Below, in pieces: positions 6,206 through 12,366 of a stretch of DNA of 12,935 bases. Both the position numbers and the translations under genes were made by a program. The DNA is from an uncultured Elusimicrobia bacterium (GTDB lineage: Bacteria > Elusimicrobiota > Endomicrobiia > Endomicrobiales > Endomicrobiaceae): NCBI GenBank assembly GCA_937916125.1, contig CALGGE010000014.1:1-12935 (forward strand). The letters are read 5' to 3'. Numbering within the stretch: the stretch's first letter is position 1; each line of letters begins with the position of its first letter. The notes under the pieces were generated by a model. It was given only the letters and a program-made list of their open reading frames with translations. It did no database searches and had not been told where the DNA came from.

Positions 6206-7900
6206 ATGAAAAAATTTATAAAAAATCACTTTAATATTTTTGTTTTTTTTATGTTGGCTTTTGCCGTATTCGGCTTATATGCCAAAAGCATAACTTTTGA
6301 TTGGCAATATCTTGATGACGATGTTTTAATTCTCGAAAAACAGGATTATTTAAAACTTTCAAACATCAAAACAATGTTTACCGACACTTTTTTCGGTGTT
6401 CCGGGAGATACGGGCTACAGACCTTTACTTAATGTAAGTTTTGCAATAGACAGGACCATTTCCGGTTTAAATCCCGTAAGTTATCATATTTCAAATATTT
6501 TAATATTTTTGTTTGCCGTATTTTCAATATATCTTTTGTTCTCTTATAAAAATGATAAAACGTGGTCGTTTTTCTTCAGTTTAATTATTGCCGTAAATCC
6601 GCTGTTGTGTGCGGTGGTGTGTCGTCCCGTTGACAGAAGTGATAGTCTTCTAACGTTATTTGTAGTATTGTCCTTCTACTTCTTAATAAAATACTTGGAT
6701 TGTCAACAAAAATGTACAATAAATAACAAAAAGACAATGTCGTCATTTGTTCAACCGTTCAACTTTTTAACCAAGCAAAAAACTTTATTTTTTTCTTTGC
6801 ATACATTGTTCTTTGTTTTAGCACTTTTTACGAAAGAAACCGCCATTCTCGCTCCGTTATTATATATAATGTTCATCTTCTTTAGCCGTTCCTGTTCCTC
6901 TGTCATTCCCGAAGGTCGCTGTCGGGAATCCCGTAGTTTGTCGTTGCCGTTCATTGCCGTTTCGTCGTTCATTGTACATTGTACATCATACATTGTACAT
7001 TGTCTTTCTCAACTCTTCAACTGTCGTCGTAGCCGTTGTCATTCTGAACGTAGTGAAGAATCTCGCCGTTCGCCGTTCAAACTCTTCAACTCTTCAACTC
7101 TTCAACTATTCAACTGTCGTTGTTGTACATTATACATTATACATTATACATTATACATTATTATTTACTTTTCTCTTCGTCATATCGCGGTCGGTTCGTA
7201 TTCTTCGTCAGGAACAATCGTTTTGGCACTGTCTTCAATACTTAATAATTCCGTTAGCTTAATAAAATATTTCTACAATCTTATTTTTCCCATAACGGAT
7301 AAATTATCCTTCTCTCAAGACATTTTTCTTTTTGTTTTAACATTGCTTATATTTATGTTTATTTTTGTAAAAGCAAAATATAAAAATATAACGTTGCTTT
7401 TGTTTGCGTTTTTTGCTTTTGTGCTTTTTCTTGTCCCTACCATGTTAATGTCTAACCATATGTACAGCTATTTTCAAAATAGAATTTTCCTCTCGATGGT
7501 ATGTGCATATTATGTTTTGTTAAATTGCTTGCAAAAATATAAAACAAATACGAACAAAATAATAATTTTTTGGTTAATATTCGTCATTGTTATTTATACG
7601 AGTTCGACGTTTTTCAGGATGAACAGGTATCAAAACAGATGGACGGCATTTACTGGAGAACTGATTGATACTCCTGATTCGCCTTATATAAATGCAAAGT
7701 TTGGTATGTTGCTTGCCGATGTGGGAATGTATGAACAAGCAGAAGAAAGACTGAACACGGCTATCAGTCTTGAACCGTATAATTATATGCATTATGAAAA
7801 TTTGGCTTTAGTTTATTATCGGGCGGGGGATATTGATAAAGCAAAATCTCTTGTCGATTATGCCCAAGAACTCAAAGCATCTCTAATTGATTACCGATAG
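6206..7900 (+). CDS. GT-C/TMTC-like membrane glycosyltransferase with TPRs, repeat-containing (paralog 1)
   Basis: This 564-aa multi-membrane protein is probably a lipid-linked-sugar-dependent glycosyltransferase of the GT-C fold; its substrate is unknown. After the first membrane helix comes the acidic loop YLDDDV (D37-D39), where GT-C enzymes place catalytic/metal acids. Next are GYRPLLNVSFAID and GLNPVSYH, both typical of TMTC-like proteins, a VDRSDSLLTLF stretch matching GRNDTLLT in the paralog, and FTKETAI. Alternating hydrophobic helices follow. The C-terminus (about 484-564) has two TPR-like repeats around MYEQAEERLNTAISLEP and GDIDKAKSLVDYA. Residues about 233-319 are encoded by repeat cluster C and are not family sequence. 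A second low-complexity insertion encodes about 170-190. The ATG at 6206 lies 9 nt after a TATAAT and lacks a Shine-Dalgarno site. Function is inferred from family resemblance; whether the repeat-bearing protein is active is unknown. Confidence 0.8.
   Translation: MKKFIKNHFNIFVFFMLAFAVFGLYAKSITFDWQYLDDDVLILEKQDYLKLSNIKTMFTDTFFGVPGDTGYRPLLNVSFAIDRTISGLNPVSYHISNILIFLFAVFSIYLLFSYKNDKTWSFFFSLIIAVNPLLCAVVCRPVDRSDSLLTLFVVLSFYFLIKYLDCQQKCTINNKKTMSSFVQPFNFLTKQKTLFFSLHTLFFVLALFTKETAILAPLLYIMFIFFSRSCSSVIPEGRCRESRSLSLPFIAVSSFIVHCTSYIVHCLSQLFNCRRSRCHSERSEESRRSPFKLFNSSTLQLFNCRCCTLYIIHYTLYIIIYFSLRHIAVGSYSSSGTIVLALSSILNNSVSLIKYFYNLIFPITDKLSFSQDIFLFVLTLLIFMFIFVKAKYKNITLLLFAFFAFVLFLVPTMLMSNHMYSYFQNRIFLSMVCAYYVLLNCLQKYKTNTNKIIIFWLIFVIVIYTSSTFFRMNRYQNRWTAFTGELIDTPDSPYINAKFGMLLADVGMYEQAEERLNTAISLEPYNYMHYENLALVYYRAGDIDKAKSLVDYAQELKASLIDYR
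6712..6775 (+). repeat. Degenerate repeat remnant inside paralog 1
   Basis: This stretch has an ATGTACAATAAAT piece, a GTCGTCATTTG piece and GTTCAACCGTTCAACTTTTT. These look like decayed parts of the 7-nt, hairpin and 8-nt modules. It encodes about 20 residues that paralog 2 lacks at the matching position (between LIKYLD and the FFSLHTLFF block), so it looks like an older insertion. Confidence 0.45.
6797..6889 (+). repeat. 93-bp near-identical segment shared with 8523-8615
   Basis: By direct comparison only 4 of 93 positions differ between the two paralogs here. It encodes LHTLFFVLALFTKETAI and the following helix. The flanking coding sequence is far more diverged. The segment ends exactly where the repeat cluster begins in both genes. 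Confidence 0.9.
6902..6930 (+). repeat. Second hairpin element (ATTCCCGA/TCGGGAAT)
   Basis: Perfect 8-bp arms, ATTCCCGA at 6905-6912 and TCGGGAAT at 6922-6929, flank a 9-nt loop. It starts with GTCATTC and ends with GAATC, as the 28-nt module does, but has a different and more GC-rich stem. It is the only copy in the window. Confidence 0.8.
7038..7065 (+). repeat. 28-nt hairpin module, copy 2 (in coding sequence)
   Basis: Identical over 28 nt to the copies at 2008-2035 and 8623-8650. The glycosyltransferase frame reads it as CHSERSEESR, a peptide often seen where this widespread environmental repeat is translated. One of the three forward frames of the module contains TGA; the gene uses one of the two open ones. 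Confidence 0.92.
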
Positions 7901-7950
7901 TTCTTAAGCTGTCATTTTATGCACGTCGTTCCGCTTGTGATTATATTTTG

Positions 7951-7980
7951 TTGGTAAATTGTTTTGTAATATGGTACAAT
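7951..7980 (+). promoter_or_regulatory. Candidate promoter of glycosyltransferase paralog 2
   Basis: TTGGTA (7951-7956) and TACAAT (7975-7980) are separated by 18 nt. TG at 7972-7973 makes an extended -10. The ATG follows the -10 box by 11 nt without a Shine-Dalgarno site, matching the arrangement before paralog 1 and fitting a leaderless or very short 5' end. Confidence 0.5.
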
Positions 7981-7991
7981 AACTCGCTATT

Positions 7992-9638
7992 ATGAAAAAT
8001 TATATTAAAAATCATCCTTTTTTGTCGGCATTTATTATTTTTTTTGTCGTTATTTTCGGTATTTACGGCAGTAATCTGTTCTTCGGGTGGACTTTTTATG
8101 ACGATGATGTTTTGATACTTGATAAGCAGGAATATTTATCTTTTTCAAATATCAAAAATATTTTAACCGATACCGTTTTCGGACAGGAAGGAGATAAATT
8201 TTGTCGTCCCGTACTTAATTTAACGTTTCTTTTTGAAAAATATTTATACGGAACAAATCCTTGCGGTTATCACCTTACAAATATTCTTCTTCATTTATTT
8301 TGCGTATTTTCAATTTATCTTCTTTTAACGTTGAGATACGATAAGAAAAAAACTTTTATATTGTGTCTTTTTTTTGCCGTTCATCCCGTTTTAGTTCAGG
8401 CTGTTTCATGGATACCCGGCAGAAATGATACTCTGTTGACGTTTTTTGTCGTGTTATCGTGTTATTTTTTAGTAAAATCATTAAGAGCATACGGCTCAAA
8501 GGGGAAAATAATCTTTTTTTCGTTGCATACATTGTTTTTTGTTTTAGCACTTTTTACGAAAGAAACCGCCATTATCGCCCCGTTATTCTATATAATGTTC
8601 ATCTTCTTTAGCCGTAGTCGTTGTCATTCTGAACGTAGTGAAGAATCTCGCCGTTTCCGTTCGTTGTTTCGCCGTTCATTATACATTATACATTATACAT
8701 TGTACATTATACATTGTCGTCGCCGTTCATTGTACATTGTACATTGTACATTATACATTATAATAATCCTCGTCTATTTCCTTTACCGTTCCTTCGTTCT
8801 CAGTTATCAAACTCAAAGTTTAAACTTTCGTATATTCTTTGACAGTTTCATAACATCGTTTCCTGCAGTAACAAAATATATTGCCAATATATTCTTCCCC
8901 GTAAAACTTACCGTATTTTCTACTATGGCAAATGCGGATTATATTCTTTGCGTAATTGTGTTTTTGGTTTTTGTTTGGTTGTTTTTAAAATTCAGAGAAT
9001 ATGAATATAATATCAAAATAGTTCTGTTCGGCTTTCTGTGGTTTTTTGCATTTCTTCTTCCGACATTTATAATTCCTTATAATCAGTTTTATGACCACAG
9101 AATTTATTTATCTCTTGTCGGAATAATTTTATCTTTATCGGAAATAATTAAGAATTATAACGAAGAATTTTCCAAAAAATCCGTAACAATCGGCATAATA
9201 ATTTTTCTTCTTTTTTCTTTTATAACTTTTACGCACGGTCATAAGTTTATGAATAGAGAAGTTTTTTGGATAAACGCATTAATTGATTGTCCGGAATCCG
9301 ATATTGCCAATTCCGTAGTCGCGGGAATTCTTGTTGAGAACAGAGCTTATGATTTGGCGGAAGAAAAATATCTCAAGGCTATAAGTATTCATAAAAATTC
9401 AAAACACTATGTAAATTTGGCTGTGCTGTATATTAAGACAGGCAGGTTTGATGATGCGGAAGAATGTTTGTTGAAAGCACGTATGACAGATGAATATAAT
9501 CCGGAAGTTTATTATAATTTGGCTTTGGTTTATAAAGTTAAAGGCGATATGGAAAAAGCCCGACTGATGAAAGATTTATTTATCAAAGTTTTTACTGCGA
9601 CAAACAGAGTTTCCAAAGTCCCTGATTTGAAAATATAA
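7992..9638 (+). CDS. GT-C/TMTC-like membrane glycosyltransferase with TPRs, repeat-containing (paralog 2)
   Basis: This 548-aa paralog of the preceding gene has the same design. One helix leads into the acidic loop FYDDDV (D37-D39). CRPVLNLTF, GTNPCGYHLTNILLH and WIPGRNDTLLTFF follow, and the last is a clear TMTC/GT-C signature. Then come FTKETAI, further membrane helices and a C-terminal TPR region (about 435-535) with three repeats around YDLAEEKYLKAI, GRFDDAEECLLKA and GDMEKARLMKD. It probably transfers sugar from a lipid carrier to an exported target; the substrate is unknown. Residues about 209-257 are encoded by repeat cluster D, placed right after FFSRS exactly as in paralog 1, so the loop is expanded in both. 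The gene is preceded by an extended -10 promoter 11 nt from the ATG and ends 41 nt before pgpA. Activity with the insert is unproven. Confidence 0.82.
   Translation: MKNYIKNHPFLSAFIIFFVVIFGIYGSNLFFGWTFYDDDVLILDKQEYLSFSNIKNILTDTVFGQEGDKFCRPVLNLTFLFEKYLYGTNPCGYHLTNILLHLFCVFSIYLLLTLRYDKKKTFILCLFFAVHPVLVQAVSWIPGRNDTLLTFFVVLSCYFLVKSLRAYGSKGKIIFFSLHTLFFVLALFTKETAIIAPLFYIMFIFFSRSRCHSERSEESRRFRSLFRRSLYIIHYTLYIIHCRRRSLYIVHCTLYIIIILVYFLYRSFVLSYQTQSLNFRIFFDSFITSFPAVTKYIANIFFPVKLTVFSTMANADYILCVIVFLVFVWLFLKFREYEYNIKIVLFGFLWFFAFLLPTFIIPYNQFYDHRIYLSLVGIILSLSEIIKNYNEEFSKKSVTIGIIIFLLFSFITFTHGHKFMNREVFWINALIDCPESDIANSVVAGILVENRAYDLAEEKYLKAISIHKNSKHYVNLAVLYIKTGRFDDAEECLLKARMTDEYNPEVYYNLALVYKVKGDMEKARLMKDLFIKVFTATNRVSKVPDLKI
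8523..8615 (+). repeat. 93-bp near-identical segment shared with 6797-6889
   Basis: Partner of the segment in paralog 1, with four mismatches in 93 nt. It ends at GCCGT, directly before cluster D. Confidence 0.9.
8616..8762 (+). repeat. Compound repeat cluster D inside glycosyltransferase paralog 2
   Basis: After an AGTCGTT spacer comes the 28-nt hairpin module (8623-8650). Then follow CCGTTTCCGTTCGTT-type spacer, a 7-nt TACATT array (8677-8715), a TCGTCGCCGTT spacer and a second 7-nt array (8728-8762). There is no 8-nt array here. Orientation is the gene's sense strand and the frame stays open. The translation has YIIHYTL and YIVHCTL repeats. Confidence 0.93.
8623..8650 (+). repeat. 28-nt hairpin module, copy 3 (in coding sequence)
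   Basis: Identical to the other two copies and read in the same frame (CHSERSEESR) as the copy in paralog 1. Confidence 0.92.
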
Positions 9639-9679
9639 AAATATAAGAATATCGGGAAAAGAGGTAAATAAAATTTATA

Positions 9680-10162
9680 ATGAATAAAAAAACAGCTTAC
9701 TTAATTTCTACGTTGTTCGGTGCGGGATATTTTCCGAAAGCCCCGGGAACTTTCGGTTCACTTGTCAGCTTACCGATAATTTTTGTTGTTTGTTACGGCT
9801 TCGGTTTTATCGGCCTTTTGGCAACGGTAATAATTGCCTTTGTTATTGCAATGCCTGCGGTAAAAAAAGTGCTGACTTATACGGAACATGATCCGTCTTT
9901 TATAGTAATAGACGAATTTGTCGGACAGTCCGTAACATTTTTACCTGTTGCAGTTATATTGCAGAAGAATATTTCGTTAAATTCTTTTATTTTGTATGTA
10001 ACGGGTTTTGTGCTTTTTAGATTTTTTGATGTTATCAAGCCGTATCCGGTAAGTTATGCCGATCAAAAAATAAAAAATGCTTTCGGCGTAATTTTAGATG
10101 ATATCTTCGCCGGCATATACTCCGCAATCATTTTAAAAATTTTTACCGTACTTGTTTTTTAA
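9680..10162 (+). CDS. pgpA: Phosphatidylglycerophosphatase A
   Basis: This membrane enzyme removes the phosphate from phosphatidylglycerophosphate to give phosphatidylglycerol. Its 160 aa fit the family. Signatures are GYFPKAPGTFGSL (16-28), DPSFIVIDEFVGQ (71-83), RFFDVIKPYPVS (114-125) and GVILDDIFAGIYS (136-148). The acidic residues in the second and last motifs are the expected metal/catalytic positions. Four hydrophobic segments lie between them. An in-frame stop at 9665 limits upstream starts. The nearest Shine-Dalgarno-like GAGG (9661-9664) is 15 nt from the ATG, which is long, so initiation may be weak or coupled to the glycosyltransferase gene 41 nt upstream. Identification is firm. 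Confidence 0.94.
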   Translation: MNKKTAYLISTLFGAGYFPKAPGTFGSLVSLPIIFVVCYGFGFIGLLATVIIAFVIAMPAVKKVLTYTEHDPSFIVIDEFVGQSVTFLPVAVILQKNISLNSFILYVTGFVLFRFFDVIKPYPVSYADQKIKNAFGVILDDIFAGIYSAIILKIFTVLVF

Positions 10163-10265
10163 AATAATTTTTCCGGTGTACAATGTAGTATCTTTTATTC
10201 TTTATAAAATTTTTATAATTTTGTAAAATACTACGGGTCGGACAGTTTTTTATATTAGAGGCACA
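10163..10265. other. Intergenic region pgpA-holA with inverted repeat
   Basis: GTAGTAT (10185-10191) and ATACTAC (10228-10234) form an inverted repeat around an A/T-rich 36-nt centre that holds a TATAAT (10214-10219). TGTACAATGTA at 10177-10187 looks like a short reverse-oriented fragment of the 7-nt repeat. A weak terminator, promoter or operator is possible; nothing is decisive. AGAGG at 10257-10261 is the ribosome site of holA. Confidence 0.4.
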
Positions 10266-11282
10266 ATGAAATTTTTAACCAACTATATGTTCAAAAAAAC
10301 ATTATCTCCCAAAAAGCTTGCTCCCGTGTATTTTCTTGCCGGAGAAGAAAATTTTCTGTTAGAAGATAATTTAAAAAGGATAGAAAAAATAGTTCCTTCC
10401 GATGATATGAACAGAGATATTTTGCAGGCAACGGAAACATCCGGTGATGATATAGCCAATGCCGTAGAAACTCTTCCGTTTCTTATGGATAAAAGATTGG
10501 TGATATTAAAACAAGCCAATAAACTTAAAAATGACGATTTCAAAAAAATAACAAGACTTATAGAAAATCCTGTAGATACGACATGCTTTATAATCTTGTT
10601 TCCCGAGAAAACAAAAAATTCTACTTCAAAAAGAAAAGATTTAATTTCTCTTTGCGAACAAGCCGATAAGTGTGTTTGCGTTGACTGCAAAAAAATGTAT
10701 GAAAAGGATGTTCGCACGTTTATTCTGGAAGAGTTTTCCGTGCGAGGTAAAAAGGCGGACTATGACGTTGTTACGCAAATCATTAATGATACCGGCTTGG
10801 ATTTACAAAATATTGCCGGAGAAATAGAAAAGATTTGTCTTTATCTCGGAAGAGATAAGACAGAAGTTACCACGGATGATTTTGTTAAAATCAGCGGCTT
10901 CACAAAAGAAATAAATGTTTTTATGCTGACTAACGCCATAGAAGAAAAAAATTTGCAATACAGTCTGTTTATTATCGAAAAAATGATGCAGGCGGGGGAA
11001 AAAGCCATTGCTCTTTTATCGGCAGTCTCTTCGGCTGTAAGGAAACTTCTTACGGCAAAAAGTTTAATGGAAGAAAAATCCTACAGTGTTCAGGATGCGT
11101 TAAATTACATAAGAGTATATTCTTTTTTTCAGGATAAATATTATAACAATTTAAGAAGATACAGCCTCGCTCATTTAAAAAAATGTATGAACGAAATTTT
11201 AAAAACGGATATTGCTTTAAAGACGGGTAAAACTGATGAAAAATCCGCTATAGAAAACCTTGTATTGTTTGTTTGTAAATGA
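10266..11282 (+). CDS. holA: DNA polymerase III delta subunit
   Basis: Delta opens the beta sliding clamp within the clamp-loader complex during DNA replication. The 338 aa are a normal length. The N-terminal domain starts with the family-typical LAPVYFLAGEENFLLEDNL (about 17-35). Then follow ILKQANKLKNDDFKKI and the strand IILFPEKTK, corresponding to the degenerate AAA+ fold without a Walker motif, as expected for delta. The C-terminal collar domain contains NVFMLTNAIEEK, AIALLSAVSSAVRKLL and DIALKTGKTDEKSAIENLV, all characteristic. ATG 10266 has AGAGG 4 nt upstream. It probably has its own promoter in the 103-nt gap after pgpA and ends before a weak A/T-rich hairpin. Confidence 0.93.
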   Translation: MKFLTNYMFKKTLSPKKLAPVYFLAGEENFLLEDNLKRIEKIVPSDDMNRDILQATETSGDDIANAVETLPFLMDKRLVILKQANKLKNDDFKKITRLIENPVDTTCFIILFPEKTKNSTSKRKDLISLCEQADKCVCVDCKKMYEKDVRTFILEEFSVRGKKADYDVVTQIINDTGLDLQNIAGEIEKICLYLGRDKTEVTTDDFVKISGFTKEINVFMLTNAIEEKNLQYSLFIIEKMMQAGEKAIALLSAVSSAVRKLLTAKSLMEEKSYSVQDALNYIRVYSFFQDKYYNNLRRYSLAHLKKCMNEILKTDIALKTGKTDEKSAIENLVLFVCK

Positions 11283-11288
11283 TATAAT

Positions 11289-11311
11289 AAAAAATCTTAA
11301 AAAGATTTTTT
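11289..11311 (+). terminator. Weak terminator-like hairpin after holA
   Basis: AAAAAATCTT (11289-11298) and AAGATTTTTT (11302-11311) pair perfectly around an AAA loop, and the right arm serves as the T tract. Only one G-C pair is present, so strength is doubtful. Being symmetrical, it could act in either direction. Confidence 0.5.
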
Positions 11312-11314
11312 ATT

Positions 11315-11347
11315 AATGTACAATGTACAATGTATAATGTATAATAA
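11315..11347 (-). repeat. Inverted 7-nt repeat array (cluster E)
   Basis: About four to five units of the TACATT(A/G) repeat on the minus strand (read on + as CAATGTA and TAATGTA). It is the only multi-unit array in this orientation and lies in non-coding DNA, 15 nt before the start of the four-helix-bundle gene. On the + strand this orientation contains TAA stop codons. Confidence 0.9.
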
Positions 11348-11361
11348 ACTACGGCACGACA

Positions 11362-11736
11362 ATGTATAAAAAAAGAGAAAATGCGGTTGTTGTAAAAAGC
11401 AAAGAATTTGCTATAGAATCAATTAAGTTATATAAATTTTTGGTAGGTACAAAGAAAGATTTTGTTATTTCAAAGCAGTTTTTAAGAAGTGCGACAAGTA
11501 TAGGTGCTAATATCAAAGAAGCTGATATTTCAATGTCTAAGAAAGAATTTATTAGTAAATTAAATATTTCATTGAAAGAAGCGAGTGAAACCGAATATTG
11601 GTTGGAGTTATTACACGAAAGTGAATATATTACGAAAAAACAATTTGATTTTTTTTATTCAAAATGTGTTGAACTTATAAAATTATTAACTGCAATTATA
11701 AAAACAGCATCTGACAATTTAAAGAAAATAAATTAG
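11362..11736 (+). CDS. Four-helix-bundle protein (S23/IVP family)
   Basis: This 124-aa protein belongs to the family named for genes found in 23S rRNA intervening sequences, which also includes the accessory protein Avd of diversity-generating retroelements. Seen here are the core KSKEFAIESIKLYKFL, FVISKQFLRSATSIGANIKEA, ISLKEASETEYWLELL and a final long helix LIKLLTAIIKTASDNLKK, giving four amphipathic helices. The biochemical role of stand-alone members is not established; nucleic-acid binding is suggested by basic pentamers in relatives. No rRNA, reverse transcriptase or template/variable repeat is near. There is no Shine-Dalgarno site; the start is chosen because the family pattern begins a few residues later and the repeat array lies directly upstream. 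It could belong to either the main genome or the foreign-looking right part. Confidence 0.85.
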   Translation: MYKKRENAVVVKSKEFAIESIKLYKFLVGTKKDFVISKQFLRSATSIGANIKEADISMSKKEFISKLNISLKEASETEYWLELLHESEYITKKQFDFFYSKCVELIKLLTAIIKTASDNLKKIN

Positions 11737-11785
11737 TTTGTTAATTAAAAATTGTTATTTTGTTTTTATACAGGAATAAAAGTTA

Positions 11786-11794
11786 TATCTTTGT
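11786..11794 (+). promoter_or_regulatory. Bacteroidota-type -7 promoter element
   Basis: TATCTTTGT fits the TAnnTTTG consensus of the Bacteroidota primary sigma factor. A TTTG at 11759-11762 could be the -33 element, but the 23-nt spacing is slightly long. The ATG follows by 4 nt, so the transcript would be nearly leaderless. Confidence 0.55.
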
Positions 11795-11798
11795 ACCA

Positions 11799-12281
11799 AT
11801 GAAACAAATTGAACGATTCCTGAATCACCTGTACTTTGCTGTCTATTTGATGACTGCTTGGTTCTCACATGTATCAACAAGGAAGCTAGAGGAGTATGAA
11901 AGCAGCCTAGAATTAACATGTATTTATGGTGGATTAAATAATATTTATGCTTTCTTGTTCTTTATAGCAACCATAACAGTTCTTGAGTATTTTTGTGGTA
12001 TTTCATTATTAGGAATAATTTTTAGCAATATGATAGTTTTCATATTTATTGCTTTGATAATTATGGGTATTAATGATCTATGCTTAAGATACTTTGTCTA
12101 TCGAGACAAGAAATATGTGAATTATTGCAGGGAATTTGAAAAGGAATCAAGATTGACAAAGATGATGTGGTGCCTGCTGGTAATAGCATTGTTTGTCTTA
12201 GCAGTTATTATCTTCATCCTTCTATTAAGATTCAGGCAGCTGTATATTCCAAAACCCATGGGAAATTGGGGACGGTTCTAA
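11799..12281 (+). CDS. Hypothetical small membrane protein, C-terminus altered by the adjacent element
   Basis: I do not recognise this 160-aa protein. It has a polar N-terminus, then hydrophobic segments at about 49-65, 68-90 and 125-144, with a charged loop YRDKKYVNYCREFEKES (101-117) between the second and third. No signal peptide or catalytic motif is evident. The ATG at 11799 follows a Bacteroidota-type -7 box; the open frame extends slightly upstream to a TTG, which is less likely. Codon use (AGC, CTA, GGA) differs from the genes on the left. The last seven residues, MGNWGRF, and the stop are encoded by the left inverted repeat of the neighbouring transposase-derived element. The original C-terminus was therefore probably lost or replaced when the element arrived. 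Confidence 0.6.
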   Translation: MKQIERFLNHLYFAVYLMTAWFSHVSTRKLEEYESSLELTCIYGGLNNIYAFLFFIATITVLEYFCGISLLGIIFSNMIVFIFIALIIMGINDLCLRYFVYRDKKYVNYCREFEKESRLTKMMWCLLVIALFVLAVIIFILLLRFRQLYIPKPMGNWGRF

Positions 12282-12306
12282 ATGATCCACTTTTTGATGT
12301 AAATAT

Positions 12307-12339
12307 TTTGAATTAATGATATAAATATGTTATCTTTGC
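12307..12339 (+). promoter_or_regulatory. Bacteroidota-type promoter of the transposase gene
   Basis: TTTG (12307-12310) and TATCTTTGC (12331-12339) are separated by 20 nt, matching the -33/-7 pattern of Bacteroidota. The ATG follows 27 nt later without a Shine-Dalgarno site. Confidence 0.7.
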
Positions 12340-12366
12340 ACAGGAAATAAGACAACACCGCTTATC

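Larger units (their letters stand above)
6902..7162 (+). repeat. Compound repeat cluster C inside glycosyltransferase paralog 1
   Basis: In order: a second kind of hairpin (6902-6930), CGTTGCCGTT spacers, a 7-nt TACATT array (6970-7002), an 8-nt TTCAACTC array (7009-7023), the 28-nt hairpin module (7038-7065), a second 8-nt array (7079-7116) and a second 7-nt array (7124-7162). All modules run in the gene's sense direction and the reading frame stays open across about 260 nt. The translation is repeat-type peptide (YIIHYTL, QLFNSSTL, HSERSEES), not glycosyltransferase sequence. Confidence 0.93.

Noticed and set aside
6954..7262. Separate + strand open frame of about 100 codons within glycosyltransferase paralog 1
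   Set aside because: It consists mostly of repeat-array translation, which is open in every forward frame. The flanking paralog alignment supports the other frame.
10185..10234. Operator or terminator from the GTAGTAT/ATACTAC inverted repeat
   Set aside because: Arms are only 7 bp with a 36-nt A/T-rich centre, so chance is possible. Reported as part of the intergenic description only.
11315..11736. Diversity-generating retroelement, because Avd is in the four-helix-bundle family
   Set aside because: No reverse transcriptase, template repeat or variable repeat is found nearby. Family resemblance alone is not enough.
11362..11736. 23S rRNA intervening sequence
   Set aside because: No rRNA sequence flanks the gene.
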